Part shown: in pieces, positions 6,036 through 9,062 of the stretch
Layout: the number at the start of each line of letters is the position of its first letter
Numbering within the stretch: position 1 is the stretch's first letter
Origin: an uncultured Alphaproteobacteria bacterium
Lineage (GTDB): Bacteria; Pseudomonadota; Alphaproteobacteria; RF32; CAG-239
Length of the DNA: 9,062 nucleotides
Assembly (NCBI GenBank): GCA_944391355.1
Contig: CALXTG010000171.1
Coordinates: forward strand, 1-9,062
Direction: 5' to 3'
Translations under genes and position numbers: made by a program
Notes under the pieces: generated by a model
What the model saw: only the letters and a program-made list of their open reading frames with translations
What the model was told of the DNA's origin: nothing
Database searches by the model: none

Positions 6036-7207
6036 CAGGCAATTTTCCGGCTTTTCATAATATTTTGGTAGGCGTTGTTGATTTCGGCCATTTTAATCGT
6101 GGCTGCTTTGATTTCTTCGGGGCTGGCGCCGCGCGATTGAAGCCGGTCGGGATGATATTGATTAATCAGTTTTTTCCAACGGCTTTTGATTTCGCAATCA
6201 CTGGCATTACAAAAAACACCCAGAACAGCATAAAAATCCTGTATGCTGCCGCCGGCGGCCGAAGGTTCAAAATGACGCCGGATAGCTTCAAAATTACCTT
6301 GCGGCAGTTCCAGTTCTTTGGCGATTTTTTCCATAATCCGGCTTTCGGGGACGGTAATCGCTCCGTCGGCAACAACGATTTTAAACAGATTTTCAATAAT
6401 ACTTTCTTTTAAGTTAAGATCACCGTCGGCAATTGTTTTCAACTGACTGGCATAACGTTCAAAACCTTCGGGAGATTGCTTGGCATTATTAAAAATTTTA
6501 GCCACACGGGAATTCTCGTCAGCGGGGATTTCAAAAATTTTCTTAAATACCCGGATTTCGCTCTCGTTAACACTGCCGTCGGATTTGGCCACTTTGGCGG
6601 CCAGACCGGCAATTGCCTGAATGAACGTAACTTTGCGCGCTTCCCAGGAGTGTAACGCCAATTTAAGCGGGTTGATTTTCCGCCAGAATTTGGAAAGCCA
6701 GCTCAAACCGAAACCTTTATAGAAACTGCGTTCGAGGCGGAAAGAATCGAGAAAATAGCCGATGATGATGCCGCTGAACAGAATAATGCGGCTGTGAAGG
6801 ATGAAGCCGATAATTGCGCCGAAAATCTTGCACCAGTTACGGTTCCAGAAAATGTCAAAGTTTTTGCGAAATTTGTTGGCGTGGCGGCTGTTGGGGGTGT
6901 CAAAAGTAAAATGTCCGACAATAAACAGAGTGATAAAACCGTAAAATCCGAATAGTATGCTGCCGAAAAGCGTTCCCCAGATTTTACCCCAGAAATTGCC
7001 GTCGAGACGGTTATAATAACGATACCAGCGGTAAGGCAGAAGAATACGGATATTGTCGTCAACAGCGTGCAGGCCGCGTTCAATCTGTTTGATAATGACG
7101 GTACGGTCAATCAGCAAATGTCCGAGTAACATGCCGACAAAGAAACCCGACGCGCCGAAAAAACGCAGCCCGATCACCGCGAATGTAAATTTACCCAGTG
7201 GCGACAT
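6035..7207 (-). CDS. Membrane-anchored DjlA-like co-chaperone with TerB and J domains
   Basis: DjlA-type proteins are inner-membrane J-domain co-chaperones that stimulate DnaK. The 390 residues start with a DjlA-like anchor (GK...GFFVGMLLGHLLID, residues 5-34), then two more glycine-rich hydrophobic segments at about 74-103 and 126-154. A TerB-like helical domain follows at about 190-305, with two DGx4-5E acidic sites (SDGSVNESE at 209, ADGAITVPE at 280). The J domain spans about 323-385, with the essential HPD at 352-354 (NQYHPDRL). E. coli DjlA has 271 residues and one membrane segment, so this protein is longer and has extra membrane units. The start ATG at 7207 is supported by the anchor motif, although the Shine-Dalgarno is weak (AGG about 14 bases upstream). 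It is the first gene of the block, with an extended -10 promoter just upstream; its stop overlaps the radical SAM start as TGATG. Confidence 0.87.
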   Translation of the reverse strand: MSPLGKFTFAVIGLRFFGASGFFVGMLLGHLLIDRTVIIKQIERGLHAVDDNIRILLPYRWYRYYNRLDGNFWGKIWGTLFGSILFGFYGFITLFIVGHFTFDTPNSRHANKFRKNFDIFWNRNWCKIFGAIIGFILHSRIILFSGIIIGYFLDSFRLERSFYKGFGLSWLSKFWRKINPLKLALHSWEARKVTFIQAIAGLAAKVAKSDGSVNESEIRVFKKIFEIPADENSRVAKIFNNAKQSPEGFERYASQLKTIADGDLNLKESIIENLFKIVVADGAITVPESRIMEKIAKELELPQGNFEAIRRHFEPSAAGGSIQDFYAVLGVFCNASDCEIKSRWKKLINQYHPDRLQSRGASPEEIKAATIKMAEINNAYQNIMKSRKIA

Positions 7208-7244
7208 GAATGAAATTTAACCTGTATTGTTAAAACCAGAGGCA

Positions 7245-7253
7245 ATTATAGCA
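7245..7253 (-). promoter_or_regulatory. Extended -10 promoter of the four-gene block
   Basis: On the - strand TGCTATAAT gives a perfect -10 hexamer with the TGn extension, about 38 bases above the ATG of the DjlA-like gene. No good -35 hexamer is present (CTTTTC at 17 bases), which is common for extended -10 promoters. It lies in the 100-base gap between the flagellin stop and the operon start. Confidence 0.65.
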
Positions 7254-7275
7254 GCTTTGCCGTAAAAGAAAAGCT
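7253..7275. repeat. Short inverted repeat abutting the operon promoter
   Basis: AGCTTT (7253-7258) and AAAGCT (7270-7275) form a six-base inverted repeat with an 11-base spacer, directly upstream of the -10 hexamer. It could be an operator, or a weak hairpin at the end of the flagellin transcript. No T run follows it on the - strand, so it is not a clear terminator. Confidence 0.25.
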
Positions 7276-7307
7276 AAATCTGAGTTTTATCTGCCGGCCG
7301 TGATGGG

Positions 7308-9059
7308 TCAGAATAGGCGTAAGACTGCCTGAGCAGCCTGAGAAGCAAGGGAAAGCGAGTTGACTGCCAGCTGCTGGGAGGTTTGCAAAGCCAGCATATT
7401 GGCAGATTCCTGATTCATATCGGCAAGGGTCAGTTTATCGGCGCCTTCTTCTAAAACATTTATCAGGTTTTCGGTAAAATCCTGCCTGGTGGTGACGATT
7501 GAATAGTAATTGCCAAATTCTGAGGCAAAACCGCGCAGCGAGTTAATTGCGTTTTCCAGTTCGGAAATTGATTTTTCAATATCTTCCGGCTGATACCATT
7601 TTTTTGTTTTCAGCCCCAGGCTTTCGCTGTCGGCTTTAACGCCTTTGACATCAATTTTAGATGAACGGTCTTCATTAAAATTGATTTTCAGGTTTTGTCC
7701 GCTCAACAGGTTTACGCCTTTATAAGAGGCGTCGGCGACCAGAAAGTCATATTGTGCGATGGTTTTGTTAAAAAGAGCGGTAAAGGTTTCTTTTTCCTCA
7801 TTGTCGGTGTTTTGGCTGGCGCTGCGGTTTGTGATTAAAGAGTTAACGCGGTCTTTGAAGTCGGTAAAATCATAGCTGTATCCGCCGGCAGCGGTTGCAA
7901 ACTTGTCGGGCTGCGCCAGCAAACTTTGCATATCGTCGACGGTACCGTCATGCGTATAATTTTCGCTGCATTTGATATAAGTCGTTGTGCCTGCCTGTTT
8001 CAGGCCGATTTGTGCACCGGCTTCAAAAAATACTGTTTGGCCGGGATTGGCGGGAATAAAGTTAAAGTTGTTTTTTTCAAGTTCAGCGTAAATCTGCGCT
8101 GTTTTTAAGATATTTAACTGATTGCTGCCGTTGTTTGTCAGCCAGGCAAAGCCGGCAGTTGTTCCGTAGGCATTTATGGTTCCGGCGATGTCTAAACGGC
8201 TGCTGTGGTTTAAAGATATAGTTTCCATCCCGCTGCTATAAGTTTTGGCGTTAATGATAACATTTTGACTGATGAAACCTTGAGAATGGTCGTTAAGCAC
8301 GATTGTCCGGCCAGTGCTGTCGGAATTAAGTATTGCCCCATTTGCAAATGTCAGTGTTGAGGCGCTCATCCAGAACAGGTTGCTTGTTGCAATTGCATTA
8401 ATATGTCCGGAAACGGTAACTTCCGAATTAGTTGAATTTATACTGTTGGCCAAATTTAAATCTAAATCAGCCAGAGTGACATTTTGTTTATTGTTAATGA
8501 ACAGATAGCTTGTTTCAATGGCTAAGTTGGCAATAACGGAATTTTCGCCGGCGTAAATATTTTTTGCTTTTATTTGTACAGCCGGTTCGGTTGATGAAAA
8601 ATAAGATTTCCCGACCAATGACTGGCCGTCAGCCAAGACAATATTTTGGGTTGACATATCAATATCATTTTCGACAACAATTAATCCTTCTTGGCCGGAA
8701 GCGACAGCTTCCTGCAACTCTTCTGCCGTACTGACTTTGGCAACCACATTTTCGGCAGTTTCAAGCGCCTGATTGGCGACGGCTTTGGCCTGCTCAAGGA
8801 ATTTGGTACCGGAGTCAATCGCTTCGGAAGCGGCTTTAATCGTCTGTATCCCCTGCGACATAGAATCAAGTAATGCGGTCAAATCGGCAGCGCGGTTGTT
8901 TAATGAAGAAGCGGTGTAATAAGAAGAAGGATTATCAATTGCCGAAGAAACTTTAAGGCCGGTCGCCAAGCGGTTTTGCACAATATCCTGCTGTCTTGCA
9001 ATGTTCTGCAAGCTCAACAAGTTGCTGCGCATTGACGCTGTTAACGAAATCCCCGACAT
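7308..9059 (-). CDS. Flagellin with a large central beta-helix-like insert
   Basis: Flagellin is exported through the flagellar type III apparatus and polymerises into the filament. Of 583 residues, about 1-107 form the conserved N-terminal D0/D1 helices (ISLTASMRSNLLSLQ, QNRLATGLKVSSAIDNPSSY), and about 425-583 the C-terminal D1/D0 (YDFLVADASYKGVNLLSGQ, QQLAVNSLSLASQAAQAVL), of alphaproteobacterial type. Between them, about 108-365 is a surface-region insert with a repeating beta pattern (INA/ILN-type strands every 20-28 residues), opening with LIVVENDID and VLADGQSLVG, typical of right-handed beta-helices. There is one cysteine, C364. Many alphaproteobacterial flagellins have about 270-400 residues, so this one is long. 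The ATG at 9059 is only three bases from the window edge, so its ribosome site and promoter cannot be seen. No clear terminator follows the TGA. Other flagellar genes, if clustered, lie to the right. Confidence 0.93.
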   Translation of the reverse strand: MSGISLTASMRSNLLSLQNIARQQDIVQNRLATGLKVSSAIDNPSSYYTASSLNNRAADLTALLDSMSQGIQTIKAASEAIDSGTKFLEQAKAVANQALETAENVVAKVSTAEELQEAVASGQEGLIVVENDIDMSTQNIVLADGQSLVGKSYFSSTEPAVQIKAKNIYAGENSVIANLAIETSYLFINNKQNVTLADLDLNLANSINSTNSEVTVSGHINAIATSNLFWMSASTLTFANGAILNSDSTGRTIVLNDHSQGFISQNVIINAKTYSSGMETISLNHSSRLDIAGTINAYGTTAGFAWLTNNGSNQLNILKTAQIYAELEKNNFNFIPANPGQTVFFEAGAQIGLKQAGTTTYIKCSENYTHDGTVDDMQSLLAQPDKFATAAGGYSYDFTDFKDRVNSLITNRSASQNTDNEEKETFTALFNKTIAQYDFLVADASYKGVNLLSGQNLKINFNEDRSSKIDVKGVKADSESLGLKTKKWYQPEDIEKSISELENAINSLRGFASEFGNYYSIVTTRQDFTENLINVLEEGADKLTLADMNQESANMLALQTSQQLAVNSLSLASQAAQAVLRLF

Positions 9060-9062
9060 TCT

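Noticed and set aside
6703..7110. 135-residue - strand frame within the DjlA-like gene
   Set aside because: It is an alternative frame of a gene with clear DjlA, TerB and J-domain motifs; its Ser/Thr/Ala-rich sequence looks like frame-shifted membrane codons.

Overview
The window reads as a piece of chromosome from a flagellated Gram-negative bacterium, most likely an alphaproteobacterium. The TolB propeller has the form familiar from that class (around SFGAGRYATPVWSPRGD), and the flagellin ends in an alphaproteobacterial-type C-terminus (QLAVNSLSLASQAAQAVLRLF is closely matched there). Base composition is moderate and uneven. No rRNA, tRNA, CRISPR array, insertion sequence or phage gene was found, and I cannot name a genus.

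Layout from left to right. The 3' part of lepA (elongation factor 4, + strand) runs off the left edge. It faces tolB (- strand) across a compact hairpin that can terminate both. Upstream of tolB is a 74-residue membrane-anchored small protein (- strand) whose stop codon lies inside its own terminator stem. That terminator separates it from tolB, so tolB appears to have its own promoter and to stand apart from tolQRA and pal. Next is ruvX (+ strand), which converges on a four-gene minus-strand block across a 108-base gap holding an imperfect hairpin.

The four-gene block (about 7207 down to 3092) is read in this order: a membrane-anchored DjlA-like TerB/J-domain protein, a radical SAM protein with a B12-binding-type N-terminus, an AmpD/AmiD-type N-acetylmuramoyl-L-alanine amidase, and a VanX/DdpX-type D-Ala-D-Ala dipeptidase. 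Junctions are TGATG, ATGA and an 11-base gap, so this looks like one operon. An extended -10 promoter (TGCTATAAT) lies just upstream. The last two genes point to murein turnover or recycling; the roles of the first two in that setting are unknown.

The right end holds a complete 583-residue flagellin (- strand). Its conserved ends flank a large central insert whose repeating beta-strand pattern looks like a right-handed parallel beta-helix. This insert is the most unusual feature of the window. Other points worth a look are the threefold repeat of a glycine-rich membrane unit in the DjlA-like protein, the orphan tolB, and the AT-rich dipeptidase gene. No stretch longer than about 110 bases lacks a gene.
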